This document shows positions 63,665 through 64,000 of a stretch of DNA of 64,000 nt, piece by piece. The translations under genes and the position numbers were made by a program. The stretch's first letter is position 1. The number at the start of each line of letters is the position of its first letter. The notes beneath the pieces are model-generated. The model made no database searches and had not been told where the DNA came from. It saw nothing but the letters and a program-made list of their open reading frames with translations. The DNA is taken from positions 62,001 to 126,000 of the forward strand of contig ONHK01000001.1 of assembly GCA_900317625.1 (NCBI GenBank). Reading direction: 5' to 3'. Source of the DNA: an uncultured Treponema sp. GTDB lineage: Bacteria; Spirochaetota; Spirochaetia; Treponematales; Treponemataceae.

Positions 63665-64000
63665 ATGCGTACACTTGAAGAAATTGAAAACGAGATTGAA
63701 GAGACAAAATCCGAGCTGGAGAATATCCACGGAACAGAAACAGAAGTTTACTCAAGAATCGTAGGTTACTACCGCGCCGTACGGAACTGGAACAAAGGAA
63801 AACGCGACGAATTTGAACACAGAAAAATGTTTTCCCTTGAAAATCCAGAAAACAGCAGGCAAAAAAAGCAAAACGCGCACGAAAATACATCAAAACAAGA
63901 TTTTTCACAAAAACCTGAAAACCAAGACAAAAAAAACGATTTCTCAAGAATCCTGCAGAAAAAAAATAGCTACTACGAAATATACACAAGAAAAACCTGC
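63665..64000 (+). CDS. Separate glycyl-radical domain of class III ribonucleotide reductase (3' end cut by window)
   Basis: 112 codons to the window edge, from an ATG with a strong GGGAGGA ribosome-binding site. Residues 26-49 read TEVYSRIVGYYRAVRNWNKG and continue KRDEF. This is the exact glycyl-radical segment that class III NrdD enzymes carry at their C-terminus, with the radical residue at Gly34. Residues 1-22 (RTLEEIENEIEETKSELENI) look like a coiled-coil helix, which may pair with the helical tail of NrdD. The part after residue 52 is Gln/Asn/Lys-rich and unlike NrdD. It is in the same reading frame as nrdD, separated by one TGA and 31 stop-free codons. It is most likely a stand-alone radical subunit, comparable in concept to YfiD/GrcA for pyruvate formate-lyase. 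Confidence 0.88.
   Translation, partial: MRTLEEIENEIEETKSELENIHGTETEVYSRIVGYYRAVRNWNKGKRDEFEHRKMFSLENPENSRQKKQNAHENTSKQDFSQKPENQDKKNDFSRILQKKNSYYEIYTRKTC

Noticed and set aside
1-64000. CRISPR arrays, insertion sequences, prophage or integrase genes
   Set aside because: No regularly spaced repeats, transposase motifs or phage genes were seen; the gene content is core chromosomal.

Overview
The window reads as a chromosomal segment of a spirochaete, most likely a Treponema-type species. The DNA is AT-rich with strongly A-rich coding strands. There are many exported proteins, lipoproteins and outer-membrane beta-barrels, a tandem pair of motility-associated (Maf/DUF115) glycosyltransferases, an IleRS of the long eukaryote-like type, and a TPR/NHL/VWA-like exported protein of a kind I associate with treponemes. 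This is inferred from gene content and style; no rRNA is present to confirm it. There is no phage, insertion sequence or CRISPR array.

Layout. 1-4.3 kb: hemW (cut by the window edge) and lepB lie divergent to smpB and an exported protein, then tsaC and a DivIC-like gene on the minus strand. 4.5-11.4 kb: a very acidic 868-residue protein ending in a strong terminator, two overlapping Maf/DUF115 genes, and a membrane protein with a degenerate GGDEF-like domain. 11.4-16.2 kb: two lipoprotein genes and ileS. 16.3-18.7 kb: a metal-response island (DUF3793, flavodoxin, ZIP transporter, a 78-residue Fur-like protein) marked by three copies of a GTTAG-N6-CTAAC dyad. 18.7-26.9 kb: an exported protein, thiI, a GT28-type glycosyltransferase with an outer-membrane protein, then udg-priA. 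26.9-33.6 kb: a seven-gene minus-strand operon dxs-folP-cdaA-cdaR-acpS-DUF2225-truA. 33.7-36.4 kb: a 29-codon COX24-like gene, miaA, rpoZ, a probable small RNA, tRNA-Lys and recO. 36.4-46.4 kb: a GC-rich intergenic element, pyrimidine-nucleoside phosphorylase, recJ, an M23 peptidase, ligA, trmB, a lipoprotein and a possible GHKL-fold protein. 46.4-57.1 kb: a membrane protein, a 1964-codon frame joining DNA polymerase IV to an outer-membrane protein, and two TPR proteins. 57.2-64 kb: surE, a galactokinase-like GHMP kinase, lnt, nrdR, nrdD, and a separate small gene carrying the glycyl-radical loop that nrdD lacks.

Most noteworthy: (1) class III ribonucleotide reductase is split exactly between its zinc site and its glycyl-radical loop, each half carrying a coiled-coil-like extension; (2) dinB is fused in frame to a secreted beta-barrel protein, with a signal-peptide-like segment at the junction; (3) a roughly 97-nt RNA gene with near-consensus promoter and terminator sits upstream of rpoZ; (4) several genes have promoters placing the start codon at about +1 to +3 (leaderless), including lepB and smpB, which share one palindromic -35 hexamer; (5) a metal-type operator family sits with a Fur protein lacking its sensing domain; (6) LepB has Arg where the catalytic Lys is expected. 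Promoter, terminator and RNA calls were made by eye.
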